The translations under genes and the position numbers were made by a program. DNA of 7,467 nucleotides, taken from Bacillota bacterium. Its GTDB lineage: Bacteria; Bacillota; UBA4882; UBA8346. Positions 1-6,153 of the stretch are shown here, in pieces. The notes under the pieces were generated by a model. The model worked only from the letters and a program-made list of their open reading frames with translations. It was not told the DNA's origin and searched no databases. Location: contig JANQHU010000095.1 of NCBI GenBank assembly GCA_028282485.1, forward strand, positions 1-7,467. Reading direction: 5' to 3'. Position 1 is the stretch's first letter; the number at the start of each line of letters is the position of its first letter.

Positions 1-890
1 AGCCCCACCTGCGCCAAGAGCGACCCGGCCATATTATGAAGTTACGATATACTCCCTGGCAGTTTAGTGTTTTGGCCGCAGAAGAGGCCACTGGCCCGGA
101 GCGGGAAGCGCTAGATTCTTTTACCGATTTACAACAGGTTCCGGTGGTTACCGCTTTGTTGCATAGCATGCTTCCCGGGATCATTAAAGGTTTTTATAGT
201 GTGATTACCCGGCCGGTCAAAATTGTTTATATTATGGCCGACGGGGCGGCTTTGCCCCTAGCTTTAAGTAATTTGGTACGGAGTTTGCAACAAGAAAGAT
301 TGCTGGACGCCACCATCACTACCGGAAATGCTTTTGGTGGTGATTATGAAACAGTTAGTCTACCATCGGCTTTGGTAACTGCTCGGGCAGTAGCTAAGGC
401 CGATTTGATTATCGTCGGCCTGGGGCCCGGAATTGCCGGAACCGGAACCAAGTATGGCTTTAGCGGCATCGAATTAGCCTGGGTCTTGGATTTGGCAGCC
501 AGTTTGGGAGGCACTGGGCTTTTGGTGCCCCGGATTAGTGAGAAGGATCCTCGGGCCAGGCACTTCGGCTTGAGCCATCATTGCGTAACTCTGTTAAAAC
601 TGGCGCAGCACCCAGCCTTGTTACCCTTTTCTTCCCATTTTTCCGCTGCCATTCAAAAAGAAGTAGGAGCCACTATCAAAGCTCATAATCTCCAGGAAGG
701 GCACCAATGGTTGGTTACCCAGGAACCATTGGCGGCAAGAGTCTTTGGTGATTCAAACTTAGAGGTTAAAAGTATGGGGCGCGGCCTGGACGAAGATCCC
801 GCCTTCTTTCAAAGTGCGGTGGCCACTGGCTATTTAGCTGCCCAGGCTTATTTAGGAACACTTGATGAATTAACTCCTTTGGAGATATGA
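1..890 (+). CDS. DUF3866 family protein, 5'-truncated by the window edge
   Basis: The reading frame of the Met codon at 36 stays open to the left edge (first full codon at 3). The residues before that Met (QERPGHI) continue directly into MKLRYTP, a stretch I recall as internal in DUF3866 proteins. The Met at 36 is therefore probably not the start, and an N-terminal part of perhaps 70-80 residues lies outside the window. Counting from that Met, family-like blocks are HSMLP (43-47), a hydrophobic strand ending MADGAALPLALSN (67-79), TGNAFGGDYE (96-105), the glycine-rich GLGPGIAGTGTKYGFSG (128-144), and RISEKDPRARHFGLSHH (166-182). No signal peptide or membrane segment is visible. The biochemical function of DUF3866 is unknown to me; the glycine-rich block could bind a nucleotide or phosphate, which is inference. 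The stop at 888-890 overlaps the ribosome binding site of the Nudix gene 13 bases downstream, so the two are very likely cotranscribed. Family assignment is from memory of conserved blocks. Confidence 0.85.
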   Translation, partial: PHLRQERPGHIMKLRYTPWQFSVLAAEEATGPEREALDSFTDLQQVPVVTALLHSMLPGIIKGFYSVITRPVKIVYIMADGAALPLALSNLVRSLQQERLLDATITTGNAFGGDYETVSLPSALVTARAVAKADLIIVGLGPGIAGTGTKYGFSGIELAWVLDLAASLGGTGLLVPRISEKDPRARHFGLSHHCVTLLKLAQHPALLPFSSHFSAAIQKEVGATIKAHNLQEGHQWLVTQEPLAARVFGDSNLEVKSMGRGLDEDPAFFQSAVATGYLAAQAYLGTLDELTPLEI

Positions 891-903
891 GGTGAGAGGG
901 TAA

Positions 904-1470
904 ATGACAGAAAAATTGCGTGAAGTCTTACAAAAGAAAGAATTAGTACATAAAGGTAATTATTTAGAATTTTACCGGGACCAAGTTACTCTACCTAACG
1001 GGAAAACGGCTTGGCGGGATTATGTGCATCATCCTGGGGCTGTGGCAGCAGTACCAGTACTGGCTAATGGAGATATTCTCCTCATTAAACAGTTTCGCTA
1101 CCCGACCGGCAGAGTCTTACTGGAAATTCCCGCGGGCAAGCTGGAAGAAGGGGAAGCACCTTTGGAAGCAATCAAACGGGAGTTGGTTGAGGAGATTGGC
1201 TATGAGGCGGGGAGAATTGATGCTCTCCTTTCCATGTGGACTACACCGGGTTTTACCGATGAGATAATGCATCTCTATGTGGCCACGGATCTCCATTCGG
1301 CGGTGGGTAGTTGTGATCCTGATGAGTTTCTAGAAATAGTTCGGTATTCCCCTGGGGAAGTGGAGCAATTATTATATTCCGGTGAAGTTGTAGACGGGAA
1401 GACCGCTTTAGCTCTGGCCTTATTTCTCAGGCAGCGGGAGACTTGGCTCGTTAAAGAAGGGAGTAGCTAG
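904..1470 (+). CDS. nudF: ADP-ribose pyrophosphatase (Nudix hydrolase)
   Basis: A 188-residue Nudix hydrolase of the ADP-ribose diphosphatase group. The family hydrolyses ADP-ribose to AMP and ribose 5-phosphate in the cytoplasm using divalent metal. A perfect Nudix box (Gx5Ex7REUxEExGU) spans residues 78-100, with G78, E84, R92, E93, E96, E97 and G99 all present. Flanking ADP-ribose-specific features are also present: KQFRYPTGR (62-70), EIPAGKLE just before and into the box, the loop TTPGFTDE (113-120), and a C-terminal VVDGKTALALAL (162-173). Length is normal for the family (about 180-205). The ATG at 904 is preceded by AGGTGAGAGGG at 890-900, partly inside the stop of the DUF3866 gene. Only three bases separate its TAG stop from the next gene. 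Substrate specificity within Nudix families is hard to read from sequence, but this subgroup is distinctive. Confidence 0.93.
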   Translation: MTEKLREVLQKKELVHKGNYLEFYRDQVTLPNGKTAWRDYVHHPGAVAAVPVLANGDILLIKQFRYPTGRVLLEIPAGKLEEGEAPLEAIKRELVEEIGYEAGRIDALLSMWTTPGFTDEIMHLYVATDLHSAVGSCDPDEFLEIVRYSPGEVEQLLYSGEVVDGKTALALALFLRQRETWLVKEGSS

Positions 1471-1473
1471 ATT

Positions 1474-2145
1474 TTGCGGACCTTAAATCTAACTTTTAAT
1501 GCTTCCGGTGCTGTCCAAGGAGCTCAGCGCGGGGATTTGGTGGTTGTAGTAGATGTCATCGATATGTCTACCAGCGCGGAAGTGGCCTTAGAAAAAGGAG
1601 CAGTAGCGGTCTTGGGGGCTGCGCCTAGTAATTGTCGGCTCTCCCTGAAAATAGATCCCCAAAAGATAGGTCTGGCTGCCGGGAAAATAGCCGCGAAGCA
1701 CCAAACGGAAGTGGTGATTATTGCCGAACCCCGCTACGGCACCGAAGAGGAGCGCTCTCACAGGGCCCAAGGGGTTATTAGCGGAGTGAGAGCAACTTCG
1801 GCTCCTATAAGTCGGCAGATATTGCCGAATATTGGGACGGAATTAGGCAGTTTGGCGGATTTTACAAATAAAGTAGTCTTAATCGTCTCGGATACGGGTG
1901 GGGTGGCTTTTGATGTTGCTTATAATAACGGGGCCGCCGCAGTCTTAACGGCTACCATAACCCGCACGTCAACTCAAAAAGGGTTGCGTTCCGCTCAGGT
2001 AGGAGTGCAGCGAATTATTGAAACAGCGGAAAAACTAGGAGTGGAGGGGATTACCATAGTAGCTGCCAGTGCTAACTCTTACGAAGATGTCCTAGCTGCC
2101 CAAAAGTTAACGGAATTAATGATTGAAAAAGGTTTTTTAAGTTAA
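1474..2145 (+). CDS. Conserved protein of unknown function, distantly ComB (2-phosphosulfolactate phosphatase)-like
   Basis: A 223-residue soluble protein beginning at a TTG codon 3 bases after the Nudix gene stop. GAAGGGAG at 1456-1463 supplies the ribosome binding site. I do not recognise it firmly. The order of elements recalls ComB: an N-terminal strand ending in VVVDVIDMSTSAEVALEKGA (residues 24-43, where ComB has a DVLRATTT-type motif), a central strand-loop (VVLIVSDTGG), and a C-terminal part with ITIVAASANSYEDVLAAQKL, resembling the ComB region in which an Asp-containing motif precedes a small-residue helix. The ComB catalytic signature around GERNG and GNSP is not visible; the equivalent position holds AEPRYGTEEERSHRAQGV. 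Activity on 2-phosphosulfolactate is therefore doubtful. Its place in a tight unit with DUF3866 and nudF suggests a related, possibly nucleotide or sugar-phosphate, role (inference). No terminator follows. Confidence 0.6.
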   Translation: MRTLNLTFNASGAVQGAQRGDLVVVVDVIDMSTSAEVALEKGAVAVLGAAPSNCRLSLKIDPQKIGLAAGKIAAKHQTEVVIIAEPRYGTEEERSHRAQGVISGVRATSAPISRQILPNIGTELGSLADFTNKVVLIVSDTGGVAFDVAYNNGAAAVLTATITRTSTQKGLRSAQVGVQRIIETAEKLGVEGITIVAASANSYEDVLAAQKLTELMIEKGFLS

Positions 2146-2155
2146 TTTACAGTTA

Positions 2156-2184
2156 TTTACTTTATTTATTTTTTGTGTTAAAAT
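2156..2184 (+). promoter_or_regulatory. Candidate sigma-A promoter for the 229-residue orphan gene
   Basis: TTTACT (2156-2161) and TAAAAT (2179-2184) are separated by 17 bases in a very AT-rich gap between two forward genes. The -35 box matches 4 of 6 consensus bases and the -10 box 5 of 6. Start of transcription would be near 2191, leaving an untranslated leader of about 40 bases before the ATG at 2233. AT-rich DNA gives many such matches by chance, so this is moderate evidence only. Confidence 0.45.
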
Positions 2185-2232
2185 AAATAAGGCAAGTAAT
2201 TGTTTGGTAACAAATAGAAAGAAGGTTTTGTA

Positions 2233-2922
2233 ATGCATTTGAGTGGGAATCTTCCTATATCAAAAAAAAATCCAACTTCTCGGCAAGTAGCTTCATCCGA
2301 ACCAGGAAATCCTGGTTTCAGAGAGTTTGGAAATCTAGTTAGAAATGGAGACTTTGTCTACGGACTGGAACCAACGCAAAATAGGGCGAGAAAAGCAGTT
2401 GGGAAAAAGACTTATAAAATACAAGATTTTATTAATGAAGTTGTTGGTAATGGAAAATATTATGGGGCTGGTTTTTTGGACAAGGAGAAGCAGGAATTTC
2501 GAAATCTTTTGAAATATATTGAAGAAACTGGGGAATATAATTTATATGACTCAAAGCCTTATCAAAAATTGATTGGTCGAATTTGTAAAGGAGGCATTTC
2601 GTATATTATTAAAAATGCTAGAGAAAAGATTCATTTTTTTACCAAAGACGTGGACGTGGAGAAGGTTTTTCGAAAAAAAGGGTTTTCCTATACGGGGAGT
2701 GAACTCCGAAAACTATATCGTTTATGGTTAATGAATCCAAAAGAAGTTGACCAAGCGGTTATAATGTATGATCAAGAAAATAAACCGCTGATCGTGAGTC
2801 GTTTTTTTCAAAGCCTGCCTTGCTTGCAAAAAGAGAAGTGTTATCAACCTAAATTTCATGAAAAGAAGCCGGGCGGTTCAAGTAGTAGCTCAAGTAAAAA
2901 TAGATTAAATTTATTAGCATAG
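2233..2922 (+). CDS. Hypothetical basic protein of unknown function with a Ser-rich tail
   Basis: A 229-residue protein starting at ATG, with AAAGAAGG at 2218-2225 seven bases upstream. It is unusually rich in Lys, Arg and Tyr and its DNA is more AT-rich than the neighbouring nudF cluster. Residues 1-55 are polar and proline/glycine-containing and look disordered. Residues 56-185 look folded, with helix-like segments at 60-72 and 82-98. A conspicuous block IHFFTKDVDVEKVF (133-146) is followed by YTGSELRKLYRLW (153-165) and a strand AVIMYD (176-181). The tail has CLQKEKC (197-203) and GGSSSSSSK (214-222). The IHF..D.D..V / T.SELR..YR pattern reminds me of a short domain at the C-termini of secreted or toxin-like proteins, but I cannot name the family and the recollection is weak. 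No signal peptide or membrane segment is visible. It ends just before a strong terminator and faces a convergent glycoside hydrolase gene. Being alone between conserved chromosomal genes, it may be horizontally acquired. Confidence 0.7.
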   Translation: MHLSGNLPISKKNPTSRQVASSEPGNPGFREFGNLVRNGDFVYGLEPTQNRARKAVGKKTYKIQDFINEVVGNGKYYGAGFLDKEKQEFRNLLKYIEETGEYNLYDSKPYQKLIGRICKGGISYIIKNAREKIHFFTKDVDVEKVFRKKGFSYTGSELRKLYRLWLMNPKEVDQAVIMYDQENKPLIVSRFFQSLPCLQKEKCYQPKFHEKKPGGSSSSSSKNRLNLLA

Positions 2923-2967
2923 TATCTTTTAAGACAAGGGAAATTTGGATTTTATATAATAATTTAA

Positions 2968-3006
2968 CAAAACCCTTATCTTTGGATAGAAAAGATAAGG
3001 GTTTTG
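2968..3006. terminator. Bidirectional intrinsic terminator between convergent genes
   Basis: The perfect inverted repeat CAAAACCCTTATCTTT (2968-2983) / AAAGATAAGGGTTTTG (2991-3006) has a 16-bp stem and a 7-base loop. On either strand the stem begins with an A tract and ends in a T tract, the hallmark of a two-way rho-independent terminator. It lies 45 bases past the stop of the plus-strand orphan and 15 bases past the stop of the minus-strand hydrolase, so it should serve both. Confidence 0.93.
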
Positions 3007-3021
3007 CAAATCAACCCAATC

Positions 3022-4239
3022 TTAAAACTCAGGCAGCTGATCAACTCGGTAAAACTGGGGCATATCCGTTAAGATTACTTCGTCACCATTAGCCAGTTTG
3101 ACTTTTTTTTGTGGTTTAGTGGTCCAGGCCACAATTAATTTTTGCTGAGAATTATTTTGATTGAATAAAAGAATGAAGACGCTATGATCAGCAGGATAAT
3201 CAATTCTTTTCACAAAAGTAGCTCCCGCTAATTCTGTAACTAGCTTGCGAAACGCTTGATGGGATTTTTTTGGTTTGAGCCTTTTGTGAGTAACCATCCC
3301 CCAGTTATGATCTTTTAAGAAGAAGAGGGGGCCGTCATTCTGCCAATTATACCAGATGGAAATGGGAATTCCCTGGGAAAGATTGGTCAGGAACATGCGG
3401 ATTATGTATTTCGCTTGTTTGGTGGTGGTTCGCCCTTCGGCGGAGGAAGACATCCCCCATTCTCCGGAGATTATGGGGATCTCCCCTTTGTGAGGGGCAT
3501 ATTTTTGGATTAGTTTTCGAAGATTACCATAATCTTCAATCACCGATTCCGGAGGGAAGGGGCGATAAGGGTGGACTGATACCGCATCGACTAAGTCTAA
3601 CAGCCCTTTTTGGAAACAGGCTTCTAAAAAAGCATAGGGGGCAAAAAGTTCTCCCACAGCCGGGGCAATGACGATGGCCTGAGGATCAGCCTTTTTAATG
3701 GCCGGACTGATTTCCTTAACTAGCGTCATATAATCATCTACCCCTGGTTGGGGTTCCCAAAAATAAATGCAGTCCGGCTCATTCCAAATTTCCCAAATTA
3801 TATCATACTTTTGATAGCGAGTGACTGCCGTGGTGACAAATTTTTTAAAGGCGGCGCGCTCCTTGGGAGTAGTTATGCTTTTGTGAGAAGTATAATGAGG
3901 GTTTCCATAGTCAAGAATGAGAATTGCTTGGAGATTTCTTGCGGCTAATTCTTTTAATAATTGGTCATAAACATGAAAGTCAAAAACCCCTTTTTCTCTC
4001 TCAATATTATGCCAAAGAAAATCAGTCCGGATCACCTTGAAGCCAGCGGCTTTAATTAGATTTAACTCGTGGCTGTTATAACTATTGCCATGGATATTTA
4101 TCCCAAACCCGGCCAAAGTAAAAGGGGGAGGGAATGGACTCGCCTGCTTCTTCAGGGAAACAGCTTGTCCGGTTGAAATAAAACAAGGGCAGATTATCAA
4201 TAATGCCATTATTGAAGCAAAATATAATAATTTTTTCAT
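3022..4239 (-). CDS. Secreted clan GH-A glycoside hydrolase (GH39/PslG-like or GH5-like)
   Basis: A 405-residue secreted enzyme expected to cleave glycosidic bonds in an extracellular or envelope polysaccharide. I start it at the ATG at 4239-4237, eight bases from AGGAGG (complement of 4248-4253); in-frame GTG and TTG codons at 4242 and 4245 are closer to that site than usual. Residues 1-27 form a signal peptide: KK, a hydrophobic core (LLYFASIMALLIICPCF), then a GQA/VS cleavage-like site. The Cys residues lack a proper lipobox. Residues 42-330 show TIM-barrel hallmarks of clan GH-A: an early FGINIHG, VIRTDFLWHNIE with FDF (69-88), WEIWNEPD (149-156) with acid/base Glu154, VSVHPYRP (220-227), and ISGEWG (257-262) with nucleophile Glu260. 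Residues 340-405 look like a small beta domain. Both catalytic Glu are intact. Substrate is not readable; the similarity to PslG-type matrix hydrolases is from memory. It is monocistronic, convergent with the orphan and divergent from spoIIM. Confidence 0.88.
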   Translation of the reverse strand: MKKLLYFASIMALLIICPCFISTGQAVSLKKQASPFPPPFTLAGFGINIHGNSYNSHELNLIKAAGFKVIRTDFLWHNIEREKGVFDFHVYDQLLKELAARNLQAILILDYGNPHYTSHKSITTPKERAAFKKFVTTAVTRYQKYDIIWEIWNEPDCIYFWEPQPGVDDYMTLVKEISPAIKKADPQAIVIAPAVGELFAPYAFLEACFQKGLLDLVDAVSVHPYRPFPPESVIEDYGNLRKLIQKYAPHKGEIPIISGEWGMSSSAEGRTTTKQAKYIIRMFLTNLSQGIPISIWYNWQNDGPLFFLKDHNWGMVTHKRLKPKKSHQAFRKLVTELAGATFVKRIDYPADHSVFILLFNQNNSQQKLIVAWTTKPQKKVKLANGDEVILTDMPQFYRVDQLPEF

Positions 4240-4321
4240 CACCAAAGCCTCCTAATTTAATATCAGCTATATTATTAATATCTTACATTAGGTTCTATTT
4301 CTTAATAGCTATTTGAGGATT

Positions 4322-4350
4322 ATTTTAACATTATTTTATAAATTTGTCTT
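4322..4350 (-). promoter_or_regulatory. Candidate sigma-A (extended -10) promoter for the glycoside hydrolase
   Basis: Read on the minus strand, AAGACA (4350-4345) lies 17 bases before TAAAAT (4327-4322), and the -10 box is preceded by TGT, giving an extended -10 element. Transcription would begin near 4315, about 75 bases before the ATG. It lies about 20 bases from the divergent sigma-E promoter of spoIIM. The -35 box matches only 4 of 6 consensus positions and the region is AT-rich. Confidence 0.4.
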
Positions 4351-4368
4351 GTTTTGAGACTTTTTTTA

Positions 4369-4398
4369 GTCATATTTCTTCCGGCTCGGCCATAAAAT
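4369..4398 (+). promoter_or_regulatory. Sigma-E (mother-cell sporulation) promoter of spoIIM
   Basis: GTCATATT (4369-4376) and CATAAAAT (4391-4398) are separated by 14 bases. From established Bacillus work the sigma-E consensus is a -35 of about KMATATT and a -10 of about CATACAMT with a spacer near 14 bases, so both boxes fit closely; the -10 differs at one position (A for C). The predicted transcription start near 4405 is about 26 bases before the chosen ATG at 4431. spoIIM is a known sigma-E target in Bacillus subtilis, so motif and gene identity agree independently. Confidence 0.8.
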
Positions 4399-4414
4399 CA
4401 ATTATGGATCTTTT

Positions 4415-4423
4415 GGGAGGGAG
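4415..4423 (+). promoter_or_regulatory. Ribosome binding site that fixes the spoIIM start
   Basis: GGGAGGGAG ends seven bases before the ATG at 4431. The upstream in-frame TTG at 4344 and the ATG at 4404 have no comparable site, and the first lies upstream of the sigma-E promoter, so translation from it could not come from that transcript. Confidence 0.8.
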
Positions 4424-4430
4424 TATATTA

Positions 4431-5060
4431 ATGATCATATTTTTTCGGCTCAAAGAACAGATTAGGCATTATCTACAAGAGCGTTTTTTTTTAGTAATCT
4501 TAGTTTTGATTCTCTTTGTGATGGGAATTATTTTCGGCGGGGTATCGGTAAAAATAATTGAAAAATGGGAACTAGATGATTTGGTTTCTTTTGTAAATCA
4601 AGGTTTACAAGGTGAAGTGCTTTTGCCTAATAGTCTGTATACGAAGCAAGTGATCTTATCGAATATTCAGATGATTCTTTTTTTATTCTTCATGGGGGTC
4701 AGTGTGATTGGGGTTCCCTTGGCTTTATTAGTCGTTTTTACCCGCGGTTTTATGCTTGGTTTTAGTACAGGCTTTCTCTTAAATACCATGGGTTTTAAAG
4801 GTTTTGTATTGGCTATTATTGGAATCTTACCCCATAATTTATTGTTAGTGCCGGCCTTGTTACTAATGGTGATTGCCACAATTGATTGTGCGGCAGCCTT
4901 AACGAAGATTCGATTTACTGCGGCACCCATGCCTTTAAATGTTGAACTTTTTCGCTGTTCGGTGCTTACTGTAATATCCCTAATTATTATTAGTTTTTCT
5001 GGTTTAATTCAGGGTTATGTCTCTCCTTTGTTAACCGAGTGGTTAATTAAAGCCTTGTAA
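4431..5060 (+). CDS. spoIIM: Stage II sporulation protein M
   Basis: A 209-residue polytopic membrane protein. SpoIIM works with SpoIID and SpoIIP in the peptidoglycan-remodelling complex that drives engulfment of the forespore, and it acts in the mother-cell septal membrane (known from Bacillus). The chosen ATG has a strong ribosome binding site and gives a length close to the usual 210-215 residues. A longer reading from a TTG at 4344 would add 29 residues encoded by the promoter itself. Hydrophobic segments lie near residues 19-40, 80-103, 105-120, 124-146 and 173-195, about five spans as expected. After the first span comes a soluble extracytoplasmic-like loop (residues 41-75). Family-like features include FTRGFMLGFSTGF (103-115) and the GILPHNLLLVPALL stretch (131-144). 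The short charged N-terminus (RLKEQIRHYLQER) is also typical. It is preceded by its own sigma-E promoter. xerD follows 125 bases later with no obvious terminator between. Confidence 0.93.
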   Translation: MIIFFRLKEQIRHYLQERFFLVILVLILFVMGIIFGGVSVKIIEKWELDDLVSFVNQGLQGEVLLPNSLYTKQVILSNIQMILFLFFMGVSVIGVPLALLVVFTRGFMLGFSTGFLLNTMGFKGFVLAIIGILPHNLLLVPALLLMVIATIDCAAALTKIRFTAAPMPLNVELFRCSVLTVISLIIISFSGLIQGYVSPLLTEWLIKAL

Positions 5061-5185
5061 CTACTATTTTAATAGGTCTTTCAAACCACTATTTGGCAAC
5101 ATAAAACAAAAGGATTTATGGTAAATATCGTCGAAAAAATGTAAAAATCATAAAATAATGATTTGAAAAAAGGAGGACAAGCCGC

Positions 5186-6085
5186 TTGGAAAGATATATA
5201 CAAGATTATTTAAACTATTTATCGGTGGAGCGTGGCTTAGCAGTAAATACTTTGGATTCCTACCGACGGGATATTGAACAATATTTTAGTTATTTAAAAG
5301 AAAAAAGGCCCCATCTTAATTTTAACGAGACGACTCAAGTTACCGTAGTGGGCTATCTGCTCTTTATTCAGTCCCGGGGGAAATCTATTGCTACTTTGTC
5401 CCGCAATTTGGCAGCCTTAAAATCTTTTTATCATTATTTATTTCGGGAAAATCATCTAGCCAGTGATCCCACTATTAATCTGGATGCTCCTAAACACGAA
5501 AAGCGTCTACCGCGGGTTTTAACTGAAGCAGAAGTCGAAAAGTTATTACAACAACCGAACTTGAAGTCGCCTACCGGAATTCGCGATCGAGCCATGTTAG
5601 AGCTCTTATACGCCACTGGTTTAAGGGTATCCGAACTAATTAGTTTAAAAGTTGATGACCTTAATCTAGAAACCGGGTACCTGCGTTGTTTTGGGAAGGG
5701 AGCCAAAGAAAGAATTATTCCTCTGGGAGAGGTGGCTATTAAATATTTAAAGGCCTATCAAGAACAAGCCCGCAAGTTTTTACTGGCAAAGTTACATGAA
5801 ACCACTCTTTTTCTAAATCACCATGGTCGGGGCTTAACCCGGCAGGGTTTTTGGAAAATTGTGAAGAAGTATGCCGATAATTTACAGTTTCAATTTGAGA
5901 TTACCCCTCATACTTTAAGACATTCTTTTGCGACTCATTTATTAGAAAACGGTGCTGATCTCCGTTCGGTACAGGAAATGTTGGGTCATGCCGATGTGGC
6001 AACCACTCAAATTTATACGCATTTAACGAAGAATAAATTAAAAGAAGTATATGAGGAGACTCACCCCCGCGCCCAAAAAACTTAA
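5186..6085 (+). CDS. xerD: Site-specific tyrosine recombinase XerD
   Basis: A 299-residue tyrosine recombinase, the expected XerD length. With XerC (not in this window) the family resolves chromosome dimers at dif near the terminus at cell division. The TTG start at 5186 is set by AGGAGG at 5171-5176, nine bases upstream. Residues 1-88 form the N-terminal SAM-like core-binding domain, with YLSVERGLAVNTLDSYRRDI (11-30) matching the usual XerC/D opening. Residues 105-295 are the catalytic domain. All six catalytic positions are present: Arg147 (ATGLRVSEL), Lys171 (GKGAKER), His242 and Arg245 (HTLRHSFATHLL), His268 (LGHADVATTQIYTH) and nucleophile Tyr277. Spacing is nearly identical to that of Escherichia coli XerD. 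XerD rather than XerC is favoured by the neighbourhood: in spore-forming Bacillota xerD lies near spoIIM. I see no strong promoter directly upstream and no terminator downstream. A dedicated phage or transposon integrase is unlikely, because no mobile-element genes or att repeats are present. Confidence 0.94.
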   Translation: MERYIQDYLNYLSVERGLAVNTLDSYRRDIEQYFSYLKEKRPHLNFNETTQVTVVGYLLFIQSRGKSIATLSRNLAALKSFYHYLFRENHLASDPTINLDAPKHEKRLPRVLTEAEVEKLLQQPNLKSPTGIRDRAMLELLYATGLRVSELISLKVDDLNLETGYLRCFGKGAKERIIPLGEVAIKYLKAYQEQARKFLLAKLHETTLFLNHHGRGLTRQGFWKIVKKYADNLQFQFEITPHTLRHSFATHLLENGADLRSVQEMLGHADVATTQIYTHLTKNKLKEVYEETHPRAQKT

Positions 6086-6119
6086 TTTGCGATAATTTTA
6101 AAAAAATGAAAGTTTAAGA

Positions 6120-6148
6120 TTGTCAAATTGCCGAAAAAACAGTATAAT
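6120..6148 (+). promoter_or_regulatory. Sigma-A promoter of the fapR-fabH operon
   Basis: TTGTCA (6120-6125) and TATAAT (6143-6148) are separated by exactly 17 bases. The -35 box matches 5 of 6 and the -10 box 6 of 6 consensus bases. Transcription is predicted to start near 6155, directly at the left end of the FapR-like operator, leaving a leader of about 37 bases before fapR. Confidence 0.85.
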
Positions 6149-6153
6149 GAATT

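Noticed and set aside
36..38. ATG at 36 as the true start of the DUF3866 gene
   Set aside because: The frame is open to the window edge, the preceding residues look family-like (QERPGHI), and no ribosome binding site precedes the ATG.
4357..4371. Small inverted repeat GACT/AGTC around a T tract upstream of spoIIM
   Set aside because: The arms are only four bases long in AT-rich DNA; chance is the simplest explanation and it is not a credible terminator or operator.
4344..4430. Extended N-terminus of SpoIIM from a TTG at 4344
   Set aside because: The 29 extra residues are encoded by the sigma-E promoter region, the codon has no ribosome binding site, and the ATG at 4431 with GGGAGGGAG gives the normal family length.
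4667..4930. Minus-strand reading frame opposite spoIIM, and similar frames opposite or inside nudF, the ComB-like gene, xerD and fapR
   Set aside because: They lie wholly within well-supported genes, lack ribosome binding sites, and have translations with no recognisable domain and biased composition.
5122..5156. Second sigma-E-like promoter before xerD (CATAAAAT at 5149-5156)
   Set aside because: The -10-like box matches, but no -35 box lies at the required distance; the nearest ATAT-containing sequence is about 20 bases away, too far.
5186..6085. XerD-type gene as an integrase of a mobile element
   Set aside because: Length, motifs and neighbourhood fit housekeeping XerD. I saw no flanking direct repeats, tRNA gene, transposase or phage gene.
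6086..6119. Possible terminator after xerD
   Set aside because: The stretch is A/T-rich but contains no stable stem, so I do not call one.
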